Shown: positions 17,783 to 29,100, numbered from the stretch's first letter. The stretch: DNA of 64,000 bases from Flavobacterium sp. W4I14 (GCA_030817875.1 JAUSZU010000001.1:3596001-3660000), one strand, 5' to 3'. Numbers and translations: made by a program. The notes: generated from the letters alone by a model not told the origin.

Positions 17783-19636
17783 CTATTGCTTTACCGGCAC
17801 ATTTATCTGATAAAGCTTATCGTGCAAAGCTTTCATCTGTGCTTCAGAAAACTTAATATCTTTTCTATCATAGGTCATCAAGCCATTGGTTTCTACTTCG
17901 ACATCGGTAGTTTGAGTATACACTCCAGCAGAAAGCCCTAATGAGATTAATTCTGCTAAACGTTTGGTAAACTGGGCGTATTTATTAAACAGATCGGTTT
18001 TGTTTTTAAAACTCTGATAACCCCAGTTATTTTTCTGTTGCCACACGTGCCCATCAATAGGCAGGCCAAGCCCACCAAACTCGCCCAGTACAAGGGCATA
18101 GTCTTTTCCAAAATAATCAGGACTAGGCATAGCCGGATGCGGGTAATTATGCAGGTCGATAATATCGCCAACCGGATAGAAATTACCTCCACTGGCCGTA
18201 TTCACCAATCTTGAAGGGTCTTTCTCTTTTGTCCATTTGGCAATTTCTACTGTTTTAAACTGCCCCCAGGCCTCATTGAAAGGTGTCCATACTACGATTG
18301 AAGGCACATTGTAAAGTGCATCAATAATGGCATTCCACTCTTTTTTGTAATATCCTTCAGATTCGGCGCTTCTGTTTTGATCCGATCCATGGTCTAAAAC
18401 ACCAGGGCGGTTTTCCCAGCCGTTACCCAGGTCGCCGCTTGGCATATCCTGCCAAACCAGCATACCTGCTTTATCGCAGTAGTAATACCAACGTGCGGGC
18501 TCTACTTTAATGTGTTTTCTGATCATATTAAAACCCATTTCTTTGGTTTTATCTATATCGAACTTTAAGGCTGCATCTGTTGGTGCGGTGTAAAGCCCAT
18601 CCGGCCACCAACCCTGATCTAGCGGACCATACTGAAAAACAAATTCATTGTTTAAAAACATACGCTGAATACCGTTCTGATCTTTGCCAATTGAGGTTTT
18701 GCGCATGGCAAAATAACTTTTCACCTCATCAACCTTTTTATTTTTAGCGATCAGCTCAACTTTCAGGTCATATAAAAATGGATTTTTAGTATTCCAAAGT
18801 TTAGGATCTGCAATTTTTAAACTGATTGCGCCAGTACCATCTGCGGTCTGCTCAGCTACTTTGGTCGTACCATCCCATGCTGAAACTTTAACCTGATCGC
18901 CTGCACCGGCACCCATTAAAAATGGGGTAACCGATACGGTTTGCTGATCGATATCAGGTGTTATTTTAATGTGATCGATATGTGCCTTGTTTACCGCCTC
19001 AATCCACACCGTTTGCCAGATGCCGGTTACGGGGGTATACCAGATGCCTTCAGGTTTTTTAACCTGTTTTCCTCTTGGTTGAGGGCCTTCATCTGTCGGA
19101 TCCCAAACTTCTACGGTTAAAATCTGGTTTCCACTCTTGTTTAAAAACGGGGTAATATTAAAACTGAAAGGATCGAAACCGCCTTCATGTTTACCTACCA
19201 CTTTACCGTTGATGCTCACTGTACTTCTCCAATCAACTGCACCGAAATGAAGCAAAATTTCTTTGCCTTTCATGTTTGCAGGCACAGTAAAGCTGGTTTT
19301 GTACCACAGCAAGCTATCTTTACCTACTGTTTTGCCAACACCCGAAAGTGAAGACTCTACTGCGAAAGGCACAAGGATTTTACCCTGGTTGATTGCAGGC
19401 TGTTGTGATTTTGCAGAAATGGCATAATCCCAAAGCCCGTTCAGGTTTTTCCAGTTGCCGGTACGCTCAAACTGTGGGCGAGGATATTCTGGCAATACAT
19501 TTTTAGGATTAATTTCCTGGGCCCATGGTGAAGAGATTTTCCCTTTTACCATCGACCACGATTTGTCCTGCTGCTGCGCAGAAAGGGACAGCGAGAGCCC
19601 CAGCAGCGAGAAAAGGATGGTTACTTTTTTGTTCAT
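17783..19636 (-). CDS. Secreted GH2-family glycoside hydrolase
   Basis: This 617-residue periplasmic enzyme should cleave a terminal beta-linked sugar from plant glycan fragments; beta-galactosidase, beta-glucuronidase and related activities all occur in GH2. A signal peptide (residues 1-20, ending LSAQ) precedes a sugar-binding sandwich (FVPFAVESSLSGVG region), an immunoglobulin-like domain and a TIM barrel. The acid is Glu455 in FNEAWGQ and the nucleophile Glu519 in LGEFGG. It is the last gene of the minus-strand glycan locus, separated from the GH5-like gene by 366 bases that contain a palindromic repeat, so it may have its own promoter. The substrate cannot be read from the sequence. Confidence 0.88.
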   Translation of the reverse strand: MNKKVTILFSLLGLSLSLSAQQQDKSWSMVKGKISSPWAQEINPKNVLPEYPRPQFERTGNWKNLNGLWDYAISAKSQQPAINQGKILVPFAVESSLSGVGKTVGKDSLLWYKTSFTVPANMKGKEILLHFGAVDWRSTVSINGKVVGKHEGGFDPFSFNITPFLNKSGNQILTVEVWDPTDEGPQPRGKQVKKPEGIWYTPVTGIWQTVWIEAVNKAHIDHIKITPDIDQQTVSVTPFLMGAGAGDQVKVSAWDGTTKVAEQTADGTGAISLKIADPKLWNTKNPFLYDLKVELIAKNKKVDEVKSYFAMRKTSIGKDQNGIQRMFLNNEFVFQYGPLDQGWWPDGLYTAPTDAALKFDIDKTKEMGFNMIRKHIKVEPARWYYYCDKAGMLVWQDMPSGDLGNGWENRPGVLDHGSDQNRSAESEGYYKKEWNAIIDALYNVPSIVVWTPFNEAWGQFKTVEIAKWTKEKDPSRLVNTASGGNFYPVGDIIDLHNYPHPAMPSPDYFGKDYALVLGEFGGLGLPIDGHVWQQKNNWGYQSFKNKTDLFNKYAQFTKRLAELISLGLSAGVYTQTTDVEVETNGLMTYDRKDIKFSEAQMKALHDKLYQINVPVKQ

Positions 19637-19781
19637 TGGTTTAAATTTGTGTGTTAAAGTTGGGGTTTGGCAATGTTGTTAATTTAAGCAAAGAGTAGTT
19701 TCTTTCTGAGGGCTTATCTGTTTCATAAAAGTCAATATGAATTACAGCAATTAATTTACGCTTAAAAATCCCTAGAGTTAC

Positions 19782-19957
19782 CGTCATTTCGAGCGGAGTG
19801 CAACGCAGTCGAGAAATCTGTCTAGATAGATCTCTCCATTTCGCTGCGCTCCAGTCGAGATGACGACTATTCTATTTGAGTCTGTCAATGACAGCCTCTA
19901 GAAAGACAAATATTTCTATTTCCAACTAAGGGTCTTCGACTCCGCTCAGACTGACAA
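19782..19957. repeat. Palindromic repeat plus a half copy
   Basis: CGTCATTTCGAG at 19782 and CGAGATGACG ending at 19865 form one palindrome of the 120-base class. A half copy in the opposite sense (GGTCTTCGACTCCGCTCAGA) follows at about 19930-19957. The rest of this 366-base gap between the GH2 and GH5-like genes holds nothing else that I can see. Confidence 0.65.
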
Positions 19958-20002
19958 TAATTTTTATGAAGCTCTTTTGCGGATCTCCCTACTTACAATC
20001 AT

Positions 20003-21082
20003 TTATTTGTTATTGAGTTTTTTAATCAGGTTAACTTCATCCAAACGGTAAGGGGTACCATCGGGCTGAAAGATTTCGTGAAACCACTCAATCGGATCAG
20101 ATCCATCGGCAAGCGGGGTATCCCAGGCATATTTGGTGTTGGTTTTACCCGCAGCAAAACCCCAGTTAATGGCGCCAACGTTTTCGTTCTTTAACATTGG
20201 CAAAATGTTAGCGAATCGGCTATTGCGCGATCGGGCCATATATTCGGTACAGATTAATGGTCGGCCACTGGCTTTTAACAGATCGATGGTTCTTTGGTGC
20301 CAGTCTGGTGCCTCGTAGTTATGATAGGTTACAATGTCTGAGTTGGCCAGCTGTATTTCGTTAAGCTTTTCAAAACCCCAGCTCCATAATCCGATAGAAA
20401 TCGGCTGATCGGGATTAACCGACCTTGCCCAGCTAATGGTTTTGGTTAGCAAAGGTATGGTGGCTTCTAACTTTCCGCTATTTCCGGGTTCATTGTACAA
20501 ATCCCAAAGTAAAATCCTTTTATCGTGTGCAAAATGGGTAAGTACATCCTTTACATATTTTTCGAGTTCAGGGAAATTGGCTTCTTCTTTAAAAGCCGGA
20601 TCGCCAGGATCCTGCAACCAGCCGGAATTGTGAATACCCGTTTTAGGCTCGGGCTGTTTACCAATCGCCGAAGTTTTATTCCAGCAATCGTCGAAAAAGA
20701 CAAACATCGGTTTAATACCATGTTTTTGGGTAATGGTTAAAAATTGGTCCATTCTCTTTTTAAAACCTTCAGGATCCTGACTCCAGGCTTTACTGAACAG
20801 GAATACACGCAGCGTATTAAAACCGATTCCTTCGGCCCAGCCCAGTTCTTTATCGATAAGATCGGGTGAAAAGGTATCGGCCTGCCACATTTCCAACTGG
20901 TTAATGGCATTAGAAGGAATGTAGTTGGCCCCTGTTAACCATTTATGTTCTTTGTACCAGGCATTGGCTTTTTCTATCGACCAGACCTTTGCAGGTTCGG
21001 CGCTTTTTTTTGTTTTTTGCGCAAAACCCAAGCTGATGTTAAAGCTCAAGACAGCAAGTAGCGCGTAGTTTTTTAAGTTCAT
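20003..21082 (-). CDS. Secreted GH5-like glycoside hydrolase
   Basis: The 359-residue product has a signal peptide (ending LGFAQ) and a TIM barrel of the clan A type. The acid/base is Glu198 in LYNEPG and the nucleophile Glu280 in CTEYMAR, in the order and spacing of GH5 and related families. The barrel strand GFNTLRVFLFS and the segment MFVFFDDCW support this. Genes of this type in Bacteroidota are often labelled 1,4-beta-xylanase or cellulase, but sequence does not fix the substrate. The gene follows a GH43 gene by 17 bases and is almost certainly in one transcript with it. It acts in the periplasm or on the cell surface. Confidence 0.82.
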   Translation of the reverse strand: MNLKNYALLAVLSFNISLGFAQKTKKSAEPAKVWSIEKANAWYKEHKWLTGANYIPSNAINQLEMWQADTFSPDLIDKELGWAEGIGFNTLRVFLFSKAWSQDPEGFKKRMDQFLTITQKHGIKPMFVFFDDCWNKTSAIGKQPEPKTGIHNSGWLQDPGDPAFKEEANFPELEKYVKDVLTHFAHDKRILLWDLYNEPGNSGKLEATIPLLTKTISWARSVNPDQPISIGLWSWGFEKLNEIQLANSDIVTYHNYEAPDWHQRTIDLLKASGRPLICTEYMARSRNSRFANILPMLKNENVGAINWGFAAGKTNTKYAWDTPLADGSDPIEWFHEIFQPDGTPYRLDEVNLIKKLNNK

Positions 21083-21099
21083 ATCGGTATATATCTGAT

Positions 21100-22140
21100 T
21101 TAGTTTTTATTGGGGTTAGCTGGTGATGTGATGTTCAGTCCTGCTTTTACCGGGGTTCCAAAATTTGGTGTCCCGTCGCTATTCCAGCTGAACTTTTGGG
21201 CCCGGGGCGAGCGGAAACCTCCGCAGCCCTGGCCCGGTTTATCATTGGCGTGATATAGGATCCAATCTTCTTTGCCATCTGGCGATTTAAAAAATGAGTT
21301 ATGGCCTGGCGCATAAACACCGTCTTTTGGCGATTGCTGAAAAACAGGCTGATCGGATTTTGTCCAGGAAGCAGGGTCGAGCAGATTGCTTTTAGCCGAA
21401 GCGGAAAGCATCCCCAAAGCATAAAAATCTGTCCAACAGCCACTGGCCGAATAAATGACAAATATTTTATCACCGTGCGGCAAAAACTGAGGTCCTTCGT
21501 TTACATCCACATGCGCTCCTCCACCAAGGTCTCCGATTTTTTCCCAGCTAAATTTGGGTGTAGAAATCTTTACCCGTTTACCCGCTACTGTCCAGGGGTT
21601 TTTAAGTTTGGCGATAAAAATTTCCTGCATGCCGTTTTCATCTCCCTCCCATCCAGACCAGATCATATACAACTGGCCTTTAAAATCGATCACATCGCCA
21701 TCAATGGCCCATTTATCAGTCGGATCGGCAATTTTGCCTTTAAATACCCACTCGCCTTTCATCGGATCGGTCGAAGCATTCTCCAAAACGTACATGCGGT
21801 GGTTTTCGTTTCTCCCATCATCGGCTGCAAAGTAAGCGTACCATTTGCCCCTTAAAAACATCACTTCAGGTGCCCAAATTTCTTTACTGTACATGGTTTC
21901 TGCAGGTGCACGCCAAATAGTTTTCCGCTCCGCCTCTTTTAGACCATCCAAGGTTTTGGTTTTCCAAAGATCTACACGGTTTCCGGTAGTATGGGTATAG
22001 TAATAAAAACCATCTTTATAAAAGCTATAAGGATCGGCACCCGATGGCAATAAAGGATTGGTAAATGTTTGTGCATGTAAACCTGCTACGTGTAACAGGC
22101 ATAATGCGACAAACAGATATCTTATTTTAAAAGCATTCAT
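21100..22140 (-). CDS. Secreted GH43-family glycosidase
   Basis: This 346-residue five-bladed beta-propeller enzyme has a signal peptide (ending AGLHAQ). The three GH43 acids can be placed: Asp36 in GADPYSF (base), Asp147 in AIDGDVID (pKa modulator) and Glu215 in VNEGPQ (acid). Family members release arabinofuranose or xylose from arabinoxylan, arabinan or similar side chains. It starts 126 bases after a second GH43 gene and runs straight into the GH5-like gene. The two GH43 proteins are quite unlike each other, so they probably attack different linkages. Confidence 0.9.
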   Translation of the reverse strand: MNAFKIRYLFVALCLLHVAGLHAQTFTNPLLPSGADPYSFYKDGFYYYTHTTGNRVDLWKTKTLDGLKEAERKTIWRAPAETMYSKEIWAPEVMFLRGKWYAYFAADDGRNENHRMYVLENASTDPMKGEWVFKGKIADPTDKWAIDGDVIDFKGQLYMIWSGWEGDENGMQEIFIAKLKNPWTVAGKRVKISTPKFSWEKIGDLGGGAHVDVNEGPQFLPHGDKIFVIYSASGCWTDFYALGMLSASAKSNLLDPASWTKSDQPVFQQSPKDGVYAPGHNSFFKSPDGKEDWILYHANDKPGQGCGGFRSPRAQKFSWNSDGTPNFGTPVKAGLNITSPANPNKN

Positions 22141-22266
22141 TTTTAAATTCTTAGGTCTTTTACATTTTTTCCTGCGGCCTTTTCTTAATTTTTAAAAAAA
22201 GCGATTTCTTTTCTTAAATCGGCCTGTTTTTTTCTCAATATTTCTACAAATGCAATCAATTAATCC

Positions 22267-23244
22267 TTAAAATGTTTTTGCCGCACTTTGCATTAAAAAC
22301 CGAAAACTTTCGGGGTCGATCTGCATGCGAAAACTTTCATTTTTCTCTTTTATAAAGGCGGCTTTGATTATAGCTGTAGCTCTTGGCGATACTTTATCAT
22401 TTGAATGATGCGTATGAAAAACATACTGTAATGCGCCGTTTTTATCCATAAAGAAATCGCCATGCCCGGTGCCGTTTATTTGCAATACCTTTTTACTGAT
22501 AATCGGGTTGCCCTGATACTTTATCCAGGGTCCGGTAGCTGCGTTTGAAGTAGCATAACCCACGGCATAATCAGGATTTCTGAAATCATTAGCCGAATAA
22601 AAAAGATAGTAAAGATTATCCTTTTTGATTACCGTTGGCCCTTCGGTTACCGGCCAGTCGGTTTTCGCTGTATTTTCCCATGGTGCTGTTCCTGATAAAC
22701 AAAATTTTGTTGTTTCAGCGATCACATCAGAAAAATCATCTTTCAGTTCTGTTACAAAAATCCTGTTGCCATGATCGAGCTTTACATGGTAGAGGTAGTT
22801 TTTCCCGTCTGTATCGGTAAATACAAAAGGGTCGATCTGCTTGCCTGTACCTGAAATTGCTTTTAATTCTTCCTGAACGAAAGGTCCTGCGGGGCTATTA
22901 CTATGCGCAATGGCAATCTGCTCATCAGCAGTATAGGCCATAAAATAGGTTTTGCCTCTTTTAAATACCTGCGGCGCCCAAAACCCCTTGTTCCCAAAGG
23001 CATCGCCCTTTTTTAATGCGAATCCTTTATTTTTTGTGGTCGGTTTAGTCCAGTTTTTAAGGTCGCTGGAAGCATAAACCAGGAAACCTTCATCGCCGCT
23101 GGTGCCATATAAATAATATACGCCGCGATCCAAAAAAATCGTTGGATCGGCCAGGTAAAGGGTATCGTTTAGTTGCTTAGCAAACACGTTTTTACCGGTA
23201 GCAAATACGAAGAAGCATAAAAAAAAGGCGAAAAGGTATTTCAT
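22267..23244 (-). CDS. Secreted GH43-family glycosidase, second type
   Basis: The 325-residue propeller enzyme begins with a signal peptide (residues 1-22, ending KNVFAK). Its GH43 acids are Asp33 in LADPTIF, Asp138 in QIDPFVF and Glu201 in VTEGPT, and GFWAPQVFKRG follows the usual WAPxV motif. The likely role is removal of a terminal arabinose or xylose from an oligosaccharide after import by the SusC/SusD pair. The gene is first after a repeat-filled 295-base gap that follows the susC-susD-DUF3823 unit, so it may begin a second transcript. The substrate is inferred from the family only. Confidence 0.9.
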   Translation of the reverse strand: MKYLFAFFLCFFVFATGKNVFAKQLNDTLYLADPTIFLDRGVYYLYGTSGDEGFLVYASSDLKNWTKPTTKNKGFALKKGDAFGNKGFWAPQVFKRGKTYFMAYTADEQIAIAHSNSPAGPFVQEELKAISGTGKQIDPFVFTDTDGKNYLYHVKLDHGNRIFVTELKDDFSDVIAETTKFCLSGTAPWENTAKTDWPVTEGPTVIKKDNLYYLFYSANDFRNPDYAVGYATSNAATGPWIKYQGNPIISKKVLQINGTGHGDFFMDKNGALQYVFHTHHSNDKVSPRATAIIKAAFIKEKNESFRMQIDPESFRFLMQSAAKTF

Positions 23245-23304
23245 TTAATAATGATTTGCTAAGGGTAAGGTATTGATACTTTAGGATGAGTAATGTGTTA
23301 AGAT

Positions 23305-23499
23305 CGTCATTTCGACCGTAGTGGAGAAATCTTTTATGCAATAAACACAGTTCAAAGATTTCTCCATTTCACTGCGTTCCAGTCGAAATGACGCGTGATT
23401 TCAAAGCTGTCATCCTGAGCTTGTCGAAGGACTGTTTTAAATATTATTATTAAAGCGTTTCGACAAGCTCTCTGTAGGAGTCCTTTGGACAACGTGACA
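23305..23499. repeat. Two palindromic intergenic repeats
   Basis: One copy has arms CGTCATTTCGAC (23305) and GTCGAAATGACG (to 23393) and again contains the inner AGAAATCTTTT/AAAGATTTCTCC pair. A second, with arms around GTCATCCTGAGCTTGTCGAA and CGACAAGCTC, follows at about 23408-23499. Together they fill the 295 bases between the DUF3823 and GH43 genes; either could stop or weaken transcription between them. Confidence 0.65.
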
Positions 23500-23539
23500 A
23501 ATTCTATTTAGAATCACCTTCTAAAACACCTTCCTTTGG

Positions 23540-24238
23540 TTAAAAACTTATTTTAGTTACAGGCGTAAAAATCAGGTCATCTACTCCTGCAACTTTAACC
23601 CCTATCCTGGCAAAAACATAATTTTGTGTCGGTACAATTGTAGGGATACTTACACTCATATTTAAGTTATTCAGGTCGGCTAAGGCTACACCCCTAAGTT
23701 CTTGTACGCCAATATTATTACCTCCATCTACAAACTGTGTTTTGTTGATATAAAGCGATACACTTTCTATATCCTTTGCATTGGCATCAGTGATGATTTT
23801 TTCCAGTTTGCAGAACCCGTTCACTTTTCCAGATGCAGCGGTTAAGCTAGCGCCGCGGATCATGTAGTAAGGCGTTACTTCAATATCCATCACCTTGTTA
23901 CCGCTAATATTTACCGCGATGGTATCTTGTTTACCGGCTGCATTCTTTTTCCACAAAAACGGACCTTGGTTTGGGGAGAAAACCAGTTTATAGTTCCCAT
24001 CAAATAACTTAGCCGAAAAATTGCCATCCTGGCTAACGTTTACATTTAGTGCGGAGTAGTTGCCAAAGCCCGACTGCCAAAGTTCGAAATTTACCTGGCC
24101 GTACTGCATATTGATGGCTTCGCCTTTATATACGATCCTTCCTGTGAAATCGGCTGCAGGCGCATCGTAATTATCTTTTTTACATGATGAAAAAAGTACA
24201 GCAACTGCGGCTATGATGATATAAAATCTATTTTTCAT
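23540..24238 (-). CDS. DUF3823 outer-membrane lipoprotein (SusE-like position)
   Basis: The 232-residue lipoprotein (signal MKNRFYIIIAAVAVLFSSC) begins with the DUF3823 domain: DFTGRIVYKGEAINMQYGQV, then a beta-sandwich with ADLNNLNMSVS-like strands toward the end. Proteins of this family sit in the outer membrane beside SusC/SusD pairs in the place occupied by SusE or SusF in the starch system and may bind the glycan. The start is the internal ATG at 24238; the frame opens nine codons earlier, overlapping the susD end. It lies four bases after susD and belongs to one operon with it. Confidence 0.82.
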   Translation of the reverse strand: MKNRFYIIIAAVAVLFSSCKKDNYDAPAADFTGRIVYKGEAINMQYGQVNFELWQSGFGNYSALNVNVSQDGNFSAKLFDGNYKLVFSPNQGPFLWKKNAAGKQDTIAVNISGNKVMDIEVTPYYMIRGASLTAASGKVNGFCKLEKIITDANAKDIESVSLYINKTQFVDGGNNIGVQELRGVALADLNNLNMSVSIPTIVPTQNYVFARIGVKVAGVDDLIFTPVTKISF

Positions 24239-24242
24239 GTTT

Positions 24243-26165
24243 TTACTGATTAGGGTTTCTAACAATTTTTGGATTGCCGTTAAGCACCTCTTGCGCGATA
24301 GATGAATAGTAATTGCCTAAACGGAAACGATGGGCGGCTGTTACTTTACTTGGTTTGATAACTTTGAATATATATTTGCCATTGTTTGCATTGCCCGCAT
24401 CGTAATATTTATATGGCCACAAGCCAAATACCTGTGTGCTGGTGCGCGTGGCACTGCCAATATTGGTGGCATTGATAAAATCTGCTGCCGACATGTTATT
24501 GCCGTTCCATACTTTATCGGCCAGCCTCCATCGTTTCATATCCCAAAACTGATGTCCTTCAAAGGCAAATTCAACCTTACGCTCATGCACAATTCTGTCG
24601 AAAGTAATTTCAGCGGGTGTTAAGGCCGTGGTTAAACCTGCACGGTCTCTTACGGGTTTGATGTAATTGGCTGCACCAGCTAAATCGCCCAATTCAAAAG
24701 AGGCCTCTGCCGCATTTAGCAATACTTCGGCATAGCGGTAACGCACCCACCAAACTTCGCTTCGGGTACCGATCTGGCCTGATCCCTTGGCAGGATCTAA
24801 ATATTTACGAACATAAAATCCTGATTGTGCACTAAACTCCAACCCATCAACCGGACCATCGCCCCCTACTACCTGTACGGAACCAGTATTACCCGGAAGT
24901 ACATTGGTTTTACTTTGTGCAAAATTATCTCCGGTTACAATCGTACCATTAGCTAACTGGTAGCCTGCCCAGATATCAACTATTTTTCCCTTAAACTGAG
25001 TACCGGGAAGAATAACGGTACCTGCTAAACGTGCATCCCGGCCCGCAAAAATATCAGTAATATTGGTATAATAAACTGGATTTCCACTTCCATCAACAGA
25101 GGCCAGGGAAGCATAGGTGTTATCCAGTTTTTCAAATGATTGCACCAAATTTAACGATGGATTTAAACGTCCGCCCTGGGCTTCCTCCGCGGAAGAACGT
25201 GGTTGGTTATCGATGGTAAAACCATGCACTTTATTGGTTTTTAATTTGAAGTCTTTCACAAAAATCACCTCAGGATTGTTGCTTTTATCGGTAAAAAGTG
25301 CAGCAAAATTATCTGATAGGGTCGGATTCTTTTTATAGAGCGTATACTTACCTCCGTTAATAATTTCTTTAGCCGCATTTAATGATTTTGTAAAATAACC
25401 ATTGGCCAAAGAAGAAGAAATCCCAACTTCGCCACCGGGAAGGGTAAGCTGAGCATTACTGTATTTCGCTATAGAACCCGCATAAAGTGCAGCCCTCGAC
25501 TCCATAGCAAGAGCGGCAGCCTTTGTAGCCCTGCTTTGAGTAGTAGGATCATCAGGCAAAATGTTTTTGATGGCTTCAAGCTCTGAAATCACAAAATCAT
25601 ATACCTCGGTTTCTTTCGACCTTGGAAATTGAAGGTTGCTCACATTATCGCCATTGTTATACTCCAAAGGGCTAGTGAGCAAAGGTACGCCGCCCATTCT
25701 TTTCACCATTTCGAAGTAGACACCAGCTCTGATAAAACGTGCCTCGGCAAGGAAACGGTCGCGGTCTTCAGTTTTTAATTCAGTTGATTCCTGTCCACGT
25801 TTGATGAACATATTCAAGTCACGGATATAACCATAAACACCCAGATCCCAATACCTCCAGGCATCATAGCCATACTCTAAATTTTGATGCCGGCCATAAT
25901 CACCTCCAGATGATGCAAATGCTTCATCAAAAACGGTAAATGACACCCATGATTCTATCGTTTGATAGTCGGGATAGCGGTCGTAAAGGTCTCCCACTAC
26001 AGTAAGTACCAGATTGGGATCTTTCCAAACGGCATCAATGGGCAGCGCATTGGTAGGTTGTTTATCTAAAAACTCTGAATCTTTTTTGCACGACTGCCCT
26101 ACACTCAACAAGGCGATGGCAGCAAATGCATATATAATTTTTTTCATCTGATTAGTCTTTTTCAT
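24243..26165 (-). CDS. SusD/RagB-family glycan-binding lipoprotein
   Basis: This 640-residue outer-membrane lipoprotein caps the SusC pore and captures glycan at the cell surface. The signal is followed by a cysteine (SVGQSCKKD), and the SusD features are present: FLDKQPTNALPIDAVWKDPN at the start, the TPR-like helices through residue 250 (AALAMESRAALYAGSIAKYS), and the C-terminal SusD domain with HERKVEFAFEGHQFWDMKRW. The ATG comes one base after the susC stop codon, so translation is likely coupled. Either of two starts six codons apart is possible. It works with the SusC gene next to it. Confidence 0.93.
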   Translation of the reverse strand: MKKTNQMKKIIYAFAAIALLSVGQSCKKDSEFLDKQPTNALPIDAVWKDPNLVLTVVGDLYDRYPDYQTIESWVSFTVFDEAFASSGGDYGRHQNLEYGYDAWRYWDLGVYGYIRDLNMFIKRGQESTELKTEDRDRFLAEARFIRAGVYFEMVKRMGGVPLLTSPLEYNNGDNVSNLQFPRSKETEVYDFVISELEAIKNILPDDPTTQSRATKAAALAMESRAALYAGSIAKYSNAQLTLPGGEVGISSSLANGYFTKSLNAAKEIINGGKYTLYKKNPTLSDNFAALFTDKSNNPEVIFVKDFKLKTNKVHGFTIDNQPRSSAEEAQGGRLNPSLNLVQSFEKLDNTYASLASVDGSGNPVYYTNITDIFAGRDARLAGTVILPGTQFKGKIVDIWAGYQLANGTIVTGDNFAQSKTNVLPGNTGSVQVVGGDGPVDGLEFSAQSGFYVRKYLDPAKGSGQIGTRSEVWWVRYRYAEVLLNAAEASFELGDLAGAANYIKPVRDRAGLTTALTPAEITFDRIVHERKVEFAFEGHQFWDMKRWRLADKVWNGNNMSAADFINATNIGSATRTSTQVFGLWPYKYYDAGNANNGKYIFKVIKPSKVTAAHRFRLGNYYSSIAQEVLNGNPKIVRNPNQ

Positions 26166-26166
26166 G

Positions 26167-29100
26167 TTACAGCGTTAATTTAAGACCGATATTAAAGAAC
26201 TTATTCTGTGGATATTGCAATCCATTATCATCCGCGATTTCAGGATCCACGCCATAATCGCTCAGGTTATCAAGCGAAAACAGATTATAACCATTTACAT
26301 ATACCCTGGCATTCTGGATCTTGATTTTTTCGGCCCATCTTTTTGGGATGGTGTAACCGATCTCCAGTGTCCGTGCACGCAGGTATCTCACATTGTGCAG
26401 CCAAAAGGTCGAATTTCTGTTATTATTACTATGGTCGCGGTCATTAAAACGGATTGCAGGATATTTACCAGCTACCCAAGGACTATTCAAGTTAAAGGGA
26501 TCGTTACGGTGCCAGCTATCGTCGGCAAAATTCTGCAGTAAGGCGCCTCCGTTCTGGAATGCCCAACGCTGCTCCCAGTTCTGGTTCCAGGAATACAGGG
26601 CACCGCCAGAAAAATCGGCGGTAAAGTCGAAGTTTTTATAAGAACCTCCGATCGTGAAGCCAAACATTACATTTGGTTGCCCGGTGGTGGTATAACCTAT
26701 TGGCCGCTCATCCAGTCCATCGATCACGCCATCACCGTTCTGGTCTTTATAAATTAAATCACCCGGCAATAATGAACGGTTTCCCTTTCCATCAATGTTC
26801 ACTTTGTAATTGTTAATTTCATCAACGTTCTGGAATTGTCCGGTTACTTCATAACCCCAAAAAATATCGGTGTAACGTTGGTTTTGGCTATTTCTATAAT
26901 TATCCCATGAGTTACCATAACGCGGTTTATATTGATCTAAAAACTTTCTTCTGCTGATGGAAATATTTCCCCCAACATTATAATTAAACTCTCCGATTTT
27001 ATCACGGTAATTCAGTGCAAACTCGGCACCATACTGGGCATCACTTTCCAGATTTTCGGCAGGCAACTGATAGCCCAATTCGATCGGAACAACCACGTCA
27101 TTTTTGATGGCTTTCAAACCCGAGCGTTTTCTATAGAAATAATCGGCGGTTCCGGTTAATTTGTTATTGAACATGGTAAAATCCAAACCAACATCGGCAA
27201 TTTTGCTCTTAAACCAGGTGAGGTTGTTGATTACAGGGCCTTTATCACGGGAAGTGGTAATGCTTTTTCCATCTAAAATGGCTGTACCCGCATTGTACCG
27301 GTAACCGGTAAGATATGCGAAAGGATCAATACCTAGATCGTCATCCCCAAGCACACCATAGGAAGCACGGAGCTTTAAATCATTTAAAATTGTGCTTTCA
27401 CCTAGAAGCGATTTCATAAACTGCTCCTGGGTAATTCTCCAACCTATGGATGCTGAAGGGAAATAACCTACGCGTCTATCAGGTGCAAACTTCCATGAAG
27501 CATCTCTACGGCCAGAAAGTTCGAGGTAATACTTATTGTCATAATTATAATTCAACCTGGCTACATAACCAATACGGGCCTCTTCTTCCTGAATGTCAGC
27601 AAAATTCTGTCCGTCCATATCAGCAAACTGCAAAACAGGTAAAAGGTTCGTCTGTGGTACTGCATGCTGGAAAGTATAGGTTCTAAAACGATCTAAACGT
27701 TCCGCAACCAAAACCCCACCTACAGTATGTTTACCAAAAGTTCGGTTATAATTGGCCTGCAACTGGTAGGTATTGGTGTATATTTTTTCATTCCTACGCT
27801 CTCTGTAAGGGTTCGAACTGCCTACCTTTTCTTCGTAAACACCAGTTTCAGGATGGTAGGTATACACATTATAAGTATATTCATGTCCATTGATGATGTT
27901 ATCGGCAATGTAATAAGAGTATAATCCCTTTATTTCCAGGCCTTTTATTGGTGTATCATAAGAAGCTGATAAATTGGTCTGTAAAACTCTCCAGTCTGAC
28001 TTCCAGTACCCGGTAAGGGCTTTACTCTGTACGGCAAACTGTTCGGTATTATGCCCAATATCATTCGGGTAATTTGGGTTGCCATTGGCATAAGCCTGTT
28101 CAGTTGGTCTGTTTCTCAACAAGGCAAAACGGGCCGCAAAATAATCATCTCCTCCCGGTACCCCTGGCTGATCGCGACTTTCGATACGGCCATTGATGAG
28201 CATCCCTACTTTAAAACGGTCGGTTATTTTAGCTTCGATATTACTCTGGATATTGGTCCGGTTGAAATCAAATTCACGTTCGGTTCCATAAACGCCTTTC
28301 TGATCTAAACGGGTAGCCGAAAAATAGTAGTTTACTTTATCCGTTCCCCCTGATGCACTTAAGTTTACCGAACTCTGTGGTGCATTTGGTGCTATAATGA
28401 TATCTTTCCAGTTTTGGCTTTGATAACCATATTCGGTACCGGCTTTCCATTTATCGAGTTCTACCTGCGTGATATCTGTTTTACCGTTTGCATTCAATTC
28501 TGCTGTAGCTTTTCCCAACATCCAGGTATAAGCGTCGGTGGTTTCAGGAAAGCGTACCCAGTTCTGCCAACCGGTATAAGCATCAACAGTAAAGGTATTA
28601 CGTGTGCTGTTTTTACCTCGTTTTGTAGTGACCAATATTACACCGTTTGCTGCCCTACTACCATAAATAGCAGCCGATGCATCCTTTAACACACTAATGG
28701 TTTCGATATCGTTTGGAGAAATGTTATTAAACTGGCCCGCATCCTGTTGGATCCCATCGATAACATATAACGGATTGCCCATGTTACGGATCTGGATATT
28801 GGCACTCGATCCCGGTCTTCCGTCAGGCATCCTGAAAGATACACCTGGTAGCTTTCCGGCCAAGCCTGTACTCACAGTTGAGCCACCATGTACTTTTTCG
28901 AGGTCTTTACTGCTGATAGAAGAAATAGCACCGGTAATGGCCTCTTTTTTTTGCGTGTTATAACCTACAACCACAACTTCTGAAAGATCATTATCGGAAG
29001 GTTTGAGCTTAACGTTAACCTGTGTTCGGCCAGCCAATGCAACTTCCTGATTGGTATAACCTACGTAAATAAAGATCAGCGTGGCATTTTTATCTGCTAC